From positions 1-56,935 of the forward strand of contig CABYOT010000010.1 in the NCBI GenBank assembly GCA_902520695.1: DNA of 56,935 nt. The letters are read 5' to 3'. The notes beneath the pieces are model-generated. The model did not search any database. It worked only from the letters and a program-made list of their open reading frames with translations, and was not told the origin of the DNA. The number at the start of each line of letters is the position of its first letter. Within the stretch, counting starts at the first letter, position 1. Below are positions 35,543 to 43,426 of the stretch, piece by piece. The position numbers and the translations under genes were made by a program. The stretch comes from an uncultured Pelagibacteraceae bacterium (GTDB lineage: Bacteria; Pseudomonadota; Alphaproteobacteria; Pelagibacterales; Pelagibacteraceae).

Positions 35543-37198
35543 TTAATATTTTGTGGCTAAAATTGGCCCAATTTTATCTATTATCTGACCTGTTACCCAC
35601 ACTGTGGTCCAGCCTGCTGTGTTTCTCCAATTACCTTTGTAAGGATACCTGTCATCTCTATAATGATAGATAAATTCTCTGTTTGCTTTAGGTTCATCCA
35701 ACATTACCGCTAACACAAATTTAGGATCTGAGGTTGGAAAGACTGAGAGAAAAGTGTTAACTTTTTTTTTAGAGTAGCCACCTTCTGAAGGTTGATCTGC
35801 AGTACCTGTTTTACCTCCTATTTCGTAACCTTTTACATTCGCAAAGCCTGCCGTTCCTTCTTTTGTTGATACAATTTTTCTGAGAATAGGATTTATTGTT
35901 TCTGATAGTTTTTCATTAAGTATTCTTTGTCTTGGTAATTTTTCCTTATTTAATAATGTAGGTGTTACTTCATATCCTCCATTACTTATAATTGAATAAC
36001 CTTTTGAAAGCTGTAATAAAGTTGTAGCTATACCATGACCAAAAGCAACTGTTGCAAGTTTACATTTGCCCCATTTGCCTAATTGAGTTGAACCTACTTC
36101 TTGGATATCGAATTCTAAATTTGGTATAATTCCGATAGTTTTAAGAAACTCATTATAATTTTTAATACCAACCTTTTCAGCTATTCTAACTGAACCAATA
36201 TTTCCTGATCTAATCAAAATTTCTTCCGCGGTTAAATCTGATGGCATTTTGTCATCATATTCAGATATAGAATTTCCAGCACAAGTAATTCTTTTTTTTA
36301 AATCTTTAAATTCTGTTTCAGGTTTCACAACATTGTATTGTAAACCTGCAGCCAAAGTAAATGTTTTAAAAACAGATCCAAATTCATACACACCCTTAGT
36401 TGCTCTATTAATATATTTTACATCTTTTATTTTTTCTCTTTTGTTTAGATCAAAATCTGGAAGAGATACCATTGATAAAATATGGCCATTATTAATATCC
36501 ATTAAAATCGCAGCGCTTCCGATATTTTGGAATATATCTTTAGATTTTAATAACTCTTCTTTAATTAAATATTGAAGATCTTTATCGAGAGTTAATTTTA
36601 AAGGTTCTTTTGTTGTAGTCAGTTCATAATCAAAAGTTTTTTCGATTCCTGATATACCATTATTATCATTATCAATTTGACCAATTACATGACTAAATAA
36701 ATTTCCATTAGGATAAACTCTTGCTATGCTATCCTCTTGAATAAAGGATTTGTCTCCCAAAATAAGAACTTGCTCAAGTTTTTTAGGACTTATTTTTTTT
36801 TTAACATAAAAGAATTTTTTTCCATAAATTTCCTTATCAAAATTTTTGTTAGGAAATATTAGCTTAAGAGAAATCAATAATTTTTCTTTATTGATTACTA
36901 AATTAGGATTAACTCCTAGATTAACCACAGGAACACTTTTAGCCAAAATATTTCCCTCATTATCTAAAATACTAGATCTAAAATTTTCTTTTCTAGCTAT
37001 TTTTTGAATTTCAGGAATTTTTTTTAAACTCAATAATATTACTTTAGATGAAAATATAATAGCCAAAATAAAAAATATAAAAAAAATAAATGCGATTCTC
37101 TCAAAAGATATTTTAAGATATGACTTATTTTCTTTAAATGAAAAGCTATCAATATATTTGTCAGAATTTTGAGGGTGATTATCTAATTCACTCATCAA
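35543..37198 (-). CDS. ftsI: Septal transpeptidase FtsI (PBP3)
   Basis: A 551-residue class B penicillin-binding protein with one N-terminal membrane helix (about residues 35-57), a pedestal domain and a transpeptidase domain. The catalytic motifs are S275-V-F-K278 (SxxK), S331-G-N333 (SxN) and K463-T-G-T (KTG). It crosslinks septal peptidoglycan with FtsW. Position between ftsL and murE-murF is canonical. ATG codons at 37198 and 37195 are adjacent; either may be used. It overlaps ftsL by 11 bases. Confidence 0.95.
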   Translation of the reverse strand: MMSELDNHPQNSDKYIDSFSFKENKSYLKISFERIAFIFFIFFILAIIFSSKVILLSLKKIPEIQKIARKENFRSSILDNEGNILAKSVPVVNLGVNPNLVINKEKLLISLKLIFPNKNFDKEIYGKKFFYVKKKISPKKLEQVLILGDKSFIQEDSIARVYPNGNLFSHVIGQIDNDNNGISGIEKTFDYELTTTKEPLKLTLDKDLQYLIKEELLKSKDIFQNIGSAAILMDINNGHILSMVSLPDFDLNKREKIKDVKYINRATKGVYEFGSVFKTFTLAAGLQYNVVKPETEFKDLKKRITCAGNSISEYDDKMPSDLTAEEILIRSGNIGSVRIAEKVGIKNYNEFLKTIGIIPNLEFDIQEVGSTQLGKWGKCKLATVAFGHGIATTLLQLSKGYSIISNGGYEVTPTLLNKEKLPRQRILNEKLSETINPILRKIVSTKEGTAGFANVKGYEIGGKTGTADQPSEGGYSKKKVNTFLSVFPTSDPKFVLAVMLDEPKANREFIYHYRDDRYPYKGNWRNTAGWTTVWVTGQIIDKIGPILATKY

Positions 37199-37493
37199 TT
37201 ATAACCATTTTATCAATTTTTAATTTATCATTTAAAAATTCGATTTTAGATAGATTTTCTATTTTCTTTTGTGTTAATTTTTCCTCAAAGTAAAATTGCT
37301 GATACTTCATAAGTTTTTTAGGTGAAGTTAATATACTATAATCAAGCAAAGTGAGTTCATAACGATCTTCTAGTACGCTAATATTTTCTTTTATTTGAAA
37401 AATTTTTTTGTCAAGTTTTTTTGTTGAGTTTTTTGTTAAAGTTGTTGCAAATATTAAAAAAATTATTGGTGTAAAAAAAAATAATTTTTTCAT
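37188..37493 (-). CDS. ftsL: FtsL-like divisome protein
   Basis: A 101-residue protein with a basic start (MKK), one membrane helix (about residues 3-20), then a coiled-coil-like stretch (KKLDKKIFQIKENISVLEDRYELTLLDYS) and the L-T-S-P-x-x-L block ILTSPKKLMKY that alphaproteobacterial FtsL proteins carry. Sequence alone is weak, as usual for FtsL, but the slot between rsmH and ftsI is where ftsL lies in dcw clusters. It would bridge FtsQ/B and FtsI/W in the periplasm. Confidence 0.8.
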   Translation of the reverse strand: MKKLFFFTPIIFLIFATTLTKNSTKKLDKKIFQIKENISVLEDRYELTLLDYSILTSPKKLMKYQQFYFEEKLTQKKIENLSKIEFLNDKLKIDKMVIIDE

Positions 37494-37497
37494 TTAA

Positions 37498-38493
37498 TTA
37501 TCTTAGACCCTCTATATTTATTAAATTTTTAAATTTTTCTCGAAATTCACTAAAATCACATATGTCATTGATTTTAATTCCATACCTTAATTTGGCTGAT
37601 CTTGAGGGTGGGTTCTGCCTTATCTCGTTCAAGCTTGGTAAAATAGGTTTTTTATTTATTAATTCAAAACATCTTTCTGAAATCTTTGCTTCAGGTAAAT
37701 ACCTTGAAGAATTTCTTTGTTCAGAATAGTGTTTAAAAAAAAACTTGACAATTCTATCCTCTATAGAGTGAAAACTAACTACAGCTATTATGCCACCTGT
37801 GGGAATTAATTTAAATGAATTTATCAAGCCATTTATTAATTCACTAATTTCTTTATTCACTAAAATTCTTAAAGCCTGAAAAACTTTAGTGGAATTATGT
37901 ATTTTTGTTTTTTGATATTTTTTTACATTATCTATAATTTGAACTAGATCCTCTGTTTTTATAGTTTTATCTTTTCTTTTTTCTACAATTTTTTTTGCTA
38001 TTTTTTTTGAATATTTTTCATCTCCAAATATTTTAAATACTTTAGCAAGGTTATTTTCATCCATATTAGATATAACCTCATTTGCTGAAATATCATTTAT
38101 ACCCATTCTCATATTTAGCTTTCCTTTATCAGAAAATGATAAACCCTTTTGAGAATTTTTAATTTGATTAAATGAATATCCTAAATCAAAAATTATTCCT
38201 TTTATTTTATGATCTTTTAATTTAATTTGATCTAATTGAGAAAATTTAAGATTATAAAATTTAAATCGTTTATTATATTTTTTTTGCAGTTTTGATGTGC
38301 TACTTAAGACATCTTTATCTCTATCCAATGCAATAATATTATTTTGTTTATTCTCAAGAATTTTTTCTGAATATCCCCCTTGTCCAAAAGTACAATCTAT
38401 AAATGTGCCACCATAAAGAGGGGAAATAATGCTAATTAATTCATTTAGCAGAACTGGAAAATGTTTTTTTTCCAGATTTATGGTGGCATTCAT
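37498..38493 (-). CDS. rsmH: 16S rRNA (cytosine-1402-N4)-methyltransferase
   Basis: A 331-residue SAM-dependent methyltransferase (MraW). HFPVLLNELISIISP opens the protein, followed by the SAM loop FIDCTFGQGGYSEKIL, IALDRDKDVL, IIFDLGYSFNQIKNSQKGLSF and, later, STKVFQALRILVNKE, VVSFHSIEDRIVKFFF and NPPSRSAKLRYG. It modifies the ribosomal P site. In canonical dcw clusters it directly follows mraZ; here ftsZ lies between them. Four bases separate it from ftsL. Confidence 0.95.
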   Translation of the reverse strand: MNATINLEKKHFPVLLNELISIISPLYGGTFIDCTFGQGGYSEKILENKQNNIIALDRDKDVLSSTSKLQKKYNKRFKFYNLKFSQLDQIKLKDHKIKGIIFDLGYSFNQIKNSQKGLSFSDKGKLNMRMGINDISANEVISNMDENNLAKVFKIFGDEKYSKKIAKKIVEKRKDKTIKTEDLVQIIDNVKKYQKTKIHNSTKVFQALRILVNKEISELINGLINSFKLIPTGGIIAVVSFHSIEDRIVKFFFKHYSEQRNSSRYLPEAKISERCFELINKKPILPSLNEIRQNPPSRSAKLRYGIKINDICDFSEFREKFKNLINIEGLR

Positions 38494-38511
38494 TTATTTT
38501 ATCGAAGACCA

Positions 38512-39975
38512 TTAATTTTTTTGTCTTCTCAAAAATGCTGGGATTTCTAAATCGTCTTCTTCTTCTCTTGTTGAACTCGTTTCTGTTGATAAAGAATTTT
38601 CTTCCTCTTTTTCACCGATTGATCCATCAGAATTAAAAAGCTCAGGTGTTTCTTCATCAAAATCAAAGTTCTCTAATCCGTTCGACGGAGGGTTTTCGCT
38701 TTCATATGTTTCAAAAGACTGCTCAGAGGCCATAGATACTTCATTCTCTAAAGTTTTAGATCCCTCCTCAGCATTTGTTGACCTTACTGATTCTTCTGAA
38801 TTATCAATTTCAGATGTTGATTGACTTTCAGTTTCAGCTTTAATCTCTTCTTCTATTTTAAGAGCATTTGCACCATTAGTCATGATTGAGCTGTTTTGGT
38901 TAGAGAATGTAAAAGCCTGAGAAGAGCCTGTATTAGAAAAATCAGAATATCCAGGATTTCTATTTTGTATTCTATGAACCATATTAATCACTGATTTTGG
39001 TTCTGGTTGTTGGCCGTCTAAAGAAGTCGCAACGATTGAAACTCTCATTAAACCATCTAGATTCTCATCTGTGATTGCTCCAATTATTAGCTCTGCTTCT
39101 GGATCTACTTCAGCTCTAACTTTATTAACAGCTTCGTCTACTTCAAAAAGTTTAAGATCTTTTCCACCAGTAATATTGACTAGTAAGCCTTTAGCTCCTT
39201 TTAATGTGTAGTCATCTATAAGTGGATTGCTTATAGCCATCTCTGCAGCTTTAACTGCTCTACCTTCACCTTCAGCCTGACCAGTACCCATCATAGCCTT
39301 ACCCATCGAACTCATAACTGTTTCAACATCAGCAAAATCTAAATTTATTAAACCAGGTCTTACCATAAGATCAGTAATGCTTTGAACTCCATGCTTTAAT
39401 ACATCATTAGATAGCAAAAAAGACTCTTCAAATGTAGTTTGTTCACTTGCAATTTTGAATAAATTTTGATTTGGAACTACAATTATAGTATCTACATGTT
39501 TTCTTAATTCCTCAAGACCTTGATTTGCTTTTCTCATTCTTGAAGGACCTTCATATAAGAAAGGTAGGGTAACAACTCCAATCGTTAGAATATTTAATTC
39601 TTTAGCAGCACGAGCAATAACATGAGCAGCACCAGTTCCAGTTCCACCACCCATTCCTGCAGTTATGAAAACCATATTAGACCCTTGAAGAACATTAACA
39701 ATTTCATTTAAGGATTCATCAGCAGCAGCTTCACCTATATCTAATTTTGATCCAGCACCTAATCCTTTTGTTAAATTTAATCCCATTTGAATTTTAGTTT
39801 GTGCATGGCTTAGTCTTAAATCTTGAGCATCAGTATTTACAGCTATAAATTCTACTCCTTGTAAGCCTGACTCTATCATTCCATTGATTGCATTACCTCC
39901 TGCTCCTCCAATCCCAAGAACTAATATTCTTGGTTTCAACTCTTTTATATCTGGTGCCTTAAAATTAATTGTCAT
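38512..39975 (-). CDS. ftsZ: Cell division GTPase FtsZ
   Basis: A 487-residue tubulin homologue. [13 protein letters not shown] begins the GTPase domain, the tubulin signature G109-G-G-T-G-T-G115 follows, and the T7 loop is in [14 protein letters not shown]. Residues about 330-470 form an acidic, Ser/Glu-rich linker, and the C-terminal peptide [14 protein letters not shown] is the FtsA-binding tail. It builds the Z ring. The gene lies between mraZ and rsmH instead of after ftsA, so it is the second gene from the cluster promoter. It is preceded by a G-rich ribosome-binding site (GGGGGG at 39980-39985). Confidence 0.98.
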   Translation of the reverse strand: MTINFKAPDIKELKPRILVLGIGGAGGNAINGMIESGLQGVEFIAVNTDAQDLRLSHAQTKIQMGLNLTKGLGAGSKLDIGEAAADESLNEIVNVLQGSNMVFITAGMGGGTGTGAAHVIARAAKELNILTIGVVTLPFLYEGPSRMRKANQGLEELRKHVDTIIVVPNQNLFKIASEQTTFEESFLLSNDVLKHGVQSITDLMVRPGLINLDFADVETVMSSMGKAMMGTGQAEGEGRAVKAAEMAISNPLIDDYTLKGAKGLLVNITGGKDLKLFEVDEAVNKVRAEVDPEAELIIGAITDENLDGLMRVSIVATSLDGQQPEPKSVINMVHRIQNRNPGYSDFSNTGSSQAFTFSNQNSSIMTNGANALKIEEEIKAETESQSTSEIDNSEESVRSTNAEEGSKTLENEVSMASEQSFETYESENPPSNGLENFDFDEETPELFNSDGSIGEKEEENSLSTETSSTREEEDDLEIPAFLRRQKN

Positions 39976-39979
39976 TTAT

Positions 39980-39985
39980 CCCCCC
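39980..39985 (-). promoter_or_regulatory. Strong G-rich ribosome-binding site of ftsZ
   Basis: On the minus strand the 11-base gap between mraZ and ftsZ reads CGGGGGGATAA just before the ftsZ ATG at 39975. Six consecutive G residues are exceptional in this AT-rich window and are placed four bases before the start, so they probably act as the Shine-Dalgarno element and set high FtsZ translation. Confidence 0.55.
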
Positions 39986-39986
39986 G

Positions 39987-40442
39987 TTAGTTATTAAGTT
40001 TTTGCTCCCATTTAAGGTTATCCCTATTAATGTTAGATTTTTTTCTTGCAGTGACCCTAAATTTTTCAAAACTTGTTGGTTCCCATATCTGGAAGGTTTT
40101 TCCCTGACCAACAAACAACATGCTATTTTTTATTTTTGCATGTCTTAACAATTTTTCTGTAATGAGAATTCTTCCCTCGTTATCAAATTGTAAGTTAATA
40201 CTTTCTGATAGTATTGAGGTTGCAAAATAATCTTTTTTATCCTCAAATGGATTTAAAGTGTCTATTGCATTTGAAATTTTTTCAATTCTATCTTGAGGCC
40301 AAGCCTCAATTGATTGATTATTAAATGACGGAAAACATACAACTCCGTTATATCCCATATTAGAGAGATAACTTCTAAAACTAGCAGGCACGGACACCCT
40401 TCCTTTTTTGTCTAATTTGTTTTGGTAAGTTGATAAAAACAT
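39987..40442 (-). CDS. mraZ: Transcriptional regulator MraZ
   Basis: A 151-residue protein with two SpoVT/AbrB-like halves: YQNKLDKKGRVSVPASFRSYL (first D-x-K-G-R-V-x-x-P) and LQFDNEGRILITEKLLRHAKI (second, near residue 85), followed by FVGQGKTFQIWEP. MraZ forms ring-shaped oligomers that bind TGGGN repeats ahead of the dcw cluster and repress it. Here exactly such repeats overlap the promoter just upstream. It is the first gene of the roughly 21-kb dcw run. Confidence 0.95.
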   Translation of the reverse strand: MFLSTYQNKLDKKGRVSVPASFRSYLSNMGYNGVVCFPSFNNQSIEAWPQDRIEKISNAIDTLNPFEDKKDYFATSILSESINLQFDNEGRILITEKLLRHAKIKNSMLFVGQGKTFQIWEPTSFEKFRVTARKKSNINRDNLKWEQKLNN

Positions 40443-40461
40443 AATCCATAAAATCCATATT

Positions 40462-40486
40462 TGGGATAATATGGGATACTATGGGT
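40462..40486. promoter_or_regulatory. Predicted MraZ operator: three TGGGN repeats
   Basis: On the plus strand TGGGA (40462-40466), TGGGA (40472-40476) and TGGGT (40482-40486) occur with exactly five bases between successive units, a 10-bp period. This is the spacing described for MraZ binding boxes in E. coli. They lie 20-45 bases before the mraZ start and cover the -10 element of the predicted promoter, so bound MraZ would block its own operon. Confidence 0.72.
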
Positions 40487-40504
40487 TTTAGATTTAATCG
40501 TCAA
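40476..40504 (-). promoter_or_regulatory. Promoter of the mraZ/dcw cluster
   Basis: On the minus strand TTGACG (40499-40504) is separated by 17 bases from TAGTAT (40476-40481), five of six and four of six to the sigma-70 consensus with ideal spacing. Transcription would start near 40469, about 25 bases before the mraZ ATG. The -10 element overlaps the middle and last TGGGN boxes. Confidence 0.62.
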
Positions 40505-40615
40505 CACCTAATATTATTGCCAGGTATTCTTGATTTGTTCTTAATTTCTACAATGTAACAAAATAAAAATTATGATTTAATTTAACACTATATAAAAATT
40601 AAAAAATTATGATTT

Positions 40616-40973
40616 TGCCAGATAAAATATAAGCCGGGTTCTGTCGTTTAAACTTATCATTTCTCTAGACCTTAAATCACTTTAAGGTTCAAGCAACTAA
40701 CCCAGATGACTAGCCAAAGACTGCTTTTTGTTATTTCTAACATTGTCATCTCTATTCAGTCTTGCTCCCAGTGGGGTTTTCCATGCGCTAGTTGTTACCA
40801 ACTCAGCCGGTGTGCTCTTACCACACCTTTTCACCCTTGCCTTGATAAGGCGGTTTATTTTCTGTGGCACTATCCCTAGGGTCGCCCCCGCCAGCTATTA
40901 ACTGGCACTGTGTCTTTGTAGAGCCCGGACTTTCCTCTTTAATAAATTAAAGCGATAAGTCTTTTATCTGGCA
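40616..40973 (-). ncRNA. rnpB: RNase P RNA (type A)
   Basis: Read on the minus strand, the RNA opens with TGCCAGATAAAA and closes with TTTTATCTGGCA (40962-40973 with 40616-40627), a 12-base P1 helix. Just inside lie the universal core blocks: GAGGAAAGTCCGGGCTC (5' half of P4 region) and ACAGAACCCGGCTTA (3' half), and AGGGTGAAAAGGTGTGGTAAGAG in the middle. Length is about 358 nt, in the normal range. It is the catalytic RNA that matures tRNA 5' ends. A possible -10 (TATATT) lies about seven bases before the 5' end. The 3' end is followed by a U-rich tract. It is head-to-tail with mraZ, both on the minus strand. Confidence 0.95.
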
Positions 40974-41013
40974 ATGGGACAATATAAAATTTTATATAAA
41001 GTTCAATTATTTA

Positions 41014-41727
41014 TTATTTAATATTATAGAGGGATTTTGCTATATAATAACATTCTGCATCTAATTTTCCATCAATCAACTCAGGTCTAAATCTCATCTG
41101 AAAAATTTTTATGATTTTTTTTTGCTCCCTTAAATTTGAGTAATTAGTGCAATAACCAATTTTTTTTAAGTAATTTATAAATTTAATCAAATTTAATTCC
41201 AACAATTCTCTTCTAAGAAGTTTCAATTTTTTTCCATCTATGTTGTGCCAAATTCCAATTTTTTTTTCGTATAAATATTTCCAAGGAAATTTTTCACCTG
41301 GATCTATTTTTCTTAAAGGTGCTACATCAGAGTGACCTAAAATATTTTTTTTGTTGATTTTATATTTTTTTATTAAAAATTTCGAAATTCTAATTAAACA
41401 TTTGATTTGCTTATCATTAAATTTTCTATATCCATGCTCATGGCCAGGGTTTGAAATTTCAATTCCAATAGATTTACGATTTAAAAATTTTTGATTGCCC
41501 CAACTTGATTTACCAGCATGCCAAGCAACATACGAATCAGGCACCATTTTGATTAATTGTCCAGTTCTGGTGATATAATAATGACAACTTACATTAGAAT
41601 TAAAATCTACTAATTTTTTTATTGCTAGCTTATCATTTTTCATTCCTGTGTAATGAAAAATTAAATATTTTATTTTCTTTTTATCTCTTTTTCTTAAATT
41701 AAAGTTAGGAGAATAATTAAAAGTCAT
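41014..41727 (-). CDS. N-acetylmuramoyl-L-alanine amidase (AmpD-like, Amidase_2)
   Basis: With the start MTFNYSPNFNLRKRDKKK at 41727 the product has 237 residues. The zinc amidase core shows IFHYTGMKND (first His ligand), VAWHAGKSSWG, IGIEISNPGHEHG and ILGHSDVAPLRKIDPGEKFPW (second His and Asp ligands). The last 60 residues (CTNYSNLREQKKIIKIFQMRF... DAECYYIAKSL) look like a peptidoglycan-binding domain. It cleaves the bond between MurNAc and L-Ala, in recycling (AmpD) or wall turnover. No signal peptide is clear, favouring a cytoplasmic recycling role. An ATG at 41760 would add 11 residues. It is divergent from mlaA. Confidence 0.88.
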   Translation of the reverse strand: MTFNYSPNFNLRKRDKKKIKYLIFHYTGMKNDKLAIKKLVDFNSNVSCHYYITRTGQLIKMVPDSYVAWHAGKSSWGNQKFLNRKSIGIEISNPGHEHGYRKFNDKQIKCLIRISKFLIKKYKINKKNILGHSDVAPLRKIDPGEKFPWKYLYEKKIGIWHNIDGKKLKLLRRELLELNLIKFINYLKKIGYCTNYSNLREQKKIIKIFQMRFRPELIDGKLDAECYYIAKSLYNIK

Positions 41728-41784
41728 TTTTACAACATTTTTCTGCATTATTTTAAACATTTAAATCTTTAAATAACTAAAAGA

Positions 41785-41790
41785 TATAAT
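41785..41790 (+). promoter_or_regulatory. -10 element ahead of mlaA
   Basis: TATAAT at 41785-41790 matches the -10 consensus perfectly and ends 13 bases before the mlaA ATG. The sequence 17 bases upstream (TAAATC) is a poor -35. If real, the leader is only a few bases long. Confidence 0.4.
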
Positions 41791-41803
41791 ATAAAAAGGC
41801 TTA

Positions 41804-42613
41804 ATGAAGAAAATTTTATCAATAATTATAATCACAACATTTTCGCAACTATTAACAGTAAGTGTTTTTGCAGGGTCAGATGGTACTAAAGAAATAAACA
41901 ATAAAAGTAATTCATCAAAGCAAAATTATGAGGTTAAAGATTGCTTTGAAACTATTAATAGAGGTGTTTTTGCATTCAATCAAGGGTTGGACAAAGTTTT
42001 TTTTAAACCTATTGCAAAAGGTTATAGATACCTTCCTAAACCTATAAGATCTGGAACTAGTAACGCTTTGAGTAATTTATCAAATGTAATAACAATACCA
42101 AATAATATCTTACAGGGACAGCTTAAGGAGGCGGGAATTAATACTTTAAGATTTTCTATCAACACAACACTTGGAATTGCGGGTATTTTTGATGTAGCAT
42201 CTTATTATGGACTAAATAAATTAGACAAAGAAGATTATGGTCAAACTTTAGGAACATGGGGAGTGAAAGAAGGATGTTATTTTGTACTTCCAGTTTTGGG
42301 TCCTACAACAATTAGAGATTCTTTAGGGTCTATGGTCAATTTCTCAGGTGGTGATGCATGGTACAATGTAACAGTTGCAAATAATACAAAATATTTTGAA
42401 AATTCTGATTATTATTTTTCTAGATTAACATCTGGGATTGATTTTAGGGCAAAGAATTTAGAGGCGTTTGAGAGCCTCGAGGAAAATTCATTAGATCTGT
42501 ACGCCTCTGTAAGAAGTCTTTACTTACAAGACAGACAGCGAAAAATTTTAAATCTAGATGAGACTACCGAAACAATGAATGATGATGATTGGGAAGAAAT
42601 AGACAACCAATAA
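41804..42613 (+). CDS. mlaA: MlaA (VacJ)-family phospholipid-transport protein
   Basis: A 269-residue exported protein. After the signal sequence (MKKILSIIIITTFSQLLTVSVFAG) the MlaA core appears: DCFETINRGVFAFNQGLDKVF, FKPIAKGYRYLPKPIRSG, LSNVITIPNNILQGQ, LRFSINTTLGIAGIFDVASYYGL, DYGQTLGTWGVKEGCYFVLPVLGPTTIRDS. It removes phospholipids from the outer leaflet of the outer membrane. Unlike E. coli MlaA no lipobox cysteine follows the signal; FAG-SDG looks like an ordinary signal peptidase I site. It is followed by mlaC after six bases; mlaDEF are not in the window. Confidence 0.9.
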   Translation: MKKILSIIIITTFSQLLTVSVFAGSDGTKEINNKSNSSKQNYEVKDCFETINRGVFAFNQGLDKVFFKPIAKGYRYLPKPIRSGTSNALSNLSNVITIPNNILQGQLKEAGINTLRFSINTTLGIAGIFDVASYYGLNKLDKEDYGQTLGTWGVKEGCYFVLPVLGPTTIRDSLGSMVNFSGGDAWYNVTVANNTKYFENSDYYFSRLTSGIDFRAKNLEAFESLEENSLDLYASVRSLYLQDRQRKILNLDETTETMNDDDWEEIDNQ

Positions 42614-42619
42614 TTATTA

Positions 42620-43210
42620 ATGCTAAAGATCAAGATAATTTCAATACTATTGTTAATATCTTTACTAATTCTTCCTTTAAAATCAAAAGAGCCAAGCCTA
42701 TTAATAAGCGAAATAGTTAACGAAGCCTCAATAATATTATCTAGCACAGATCCAGTTGAGTCAAAAATTATTAAATTAAATAATATCGCAGAAACTAATG
42801 TAGATATAAACGGAATAGGAATGTATACTTTAGGTAAATACCGCAAAACCCTTTCCGAAGATCAAAAAATTAAATATAAAAAACTATTTAAAAGTTATTT
42901 CTTAAAAAGTTTTTCTAGTAGATTAGTTGATTATTCTGATCCTAAAATTAGCATACTTTCTGAAAAAAAAATAAATGAAAAATATACAATTGTAAATACA
43001 GTATTAGAAGAGACTTCAAAAAATCCAGAAATAAAAATTGACTGGAGAATTTATACAAAAAATCCTGATAGACCTTTAATTAGAGACCTTATAGTTGAAG
43101 GTTTAAGTTTAGCAAGAACTCAAAAGGAAGAGTTTAAATCAATACTACAAAATAATAATGAAGATATTGATTATTTATTTAAATCTCTTGAGGAATTTAT
43201 TATCAAGTAA
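42620..43210 (+). CDS. mlaC: MlaC-family periplasmic phospholipid-binding protein
   Basis: A 196-residue protein with a signal peptide (MLKIKIISILLLISLLILPLKS). It then has the MlaC/Ttg2D pattern: VDINGIGMYTLGKYRKTLSEDQKIKYKKLFKSYFLKSFSSRL (residues about 60-100), then VNTVLEE and IDWRIYTKNPDRPLIRDLIVEGLSLARTQKEEFKSIL. It ferries phospholipids between MlaA and the inner-membrane MlaFEDB complex. It forms an operon with mlaA. Its stop lies one base from the 3' end of a tRNA gene on the other strand. Confidence 0.88.
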   Translation: MLKIKIISILLLISLLILPLKSKEPSLLISEIVNEASIILSSTDPVESKIIKLNNIAETNVDINGIGMYTLGKYRKTLSEDQKIKYKKLFKSYFLKSFSSRLVDYSDPKISILSEKKINEKYTIVNTVLEETSKNPEIKIDWRIYTKNPDRPLIRDLIVEGLSLARTQKEEFKSILQNNNEDIDYLFKSLEEFIIK

Positions 43211-43211
43211 T

Positions 43212-43288
43212 TGGTGGGCCCGCCAGGACTCGAACCTGGGACCAATACATTATGAGTGTACTGCTCTAACCAACTGAGCTACAGGCCC
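43212..43288 (-). tRNA. tRNA with CAT anticodon, probably tRNA-Ile2 (lysidine type)
   Basis: A 77-nt tRNA with encoded CCA. The acceptor stem GGGCCTG pairs fully, including C4-G69 and C5-G68. The D arm reads GCTCAGTTGGTTAGAGC, the anticodon stem-loop is GTACA-CTCATAA-TGTAT (anticodon CAT), and the T arm is CAGGTTCGAGTCCTG, all canonical. It is not the initiator, as there is no G-rich anticodon stem. The two C-G acceptor pairs are what TilS recognises in E. coli tRNA-Ile2 and are absent from E. coli elongator tRNA-Met, so Ile2 is favoured; elongator Met is the alternative. It lies 60 bases downstream of tRNA-Val on the same strand. Confidence 0.9.
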
Positions 43289-43348
43289 AAAATAAATCAC
43301 TGAATATAACATTTTTTCACACTTATCAATTATAGATAATAGTTAAAT

Positions 43349-43423
43349 TGGTGGGCCGTGTTGGTTACGCTCCAACTACCCCTGCAATGTCAATGCAGTA
43401 CTCTACTATTGAGCTAACGGCCC
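43349..43423 (-). tRNA. tRNA-Val (GAC anticodon) with non-canonical D and T loops
   Basis: A 75-nt cloverleaf with encoded CCA and all four stems paired: acceptor GGGCCGT/ACGGCCC, D stem GCTC/GAGT, anticodon stem CTGCA/TGCAG with loop TTGACAT (anticodon GAC), T stem GTTGG/CCAAC. The T loop is AGCGTAA instead of the near-universal TTCRANN, and the D loop is only AATAGTA without the GG pair. C56 and one G of the D loop remain, so a G19-C56 contact is possible, but T54, T55 and A58 are lost. Discriminator base is A. It begins four bases after the rpoD stop and is probably cotranscribed with it. Confidence 0.85.
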
Positions 43424-43426
43424 ATA

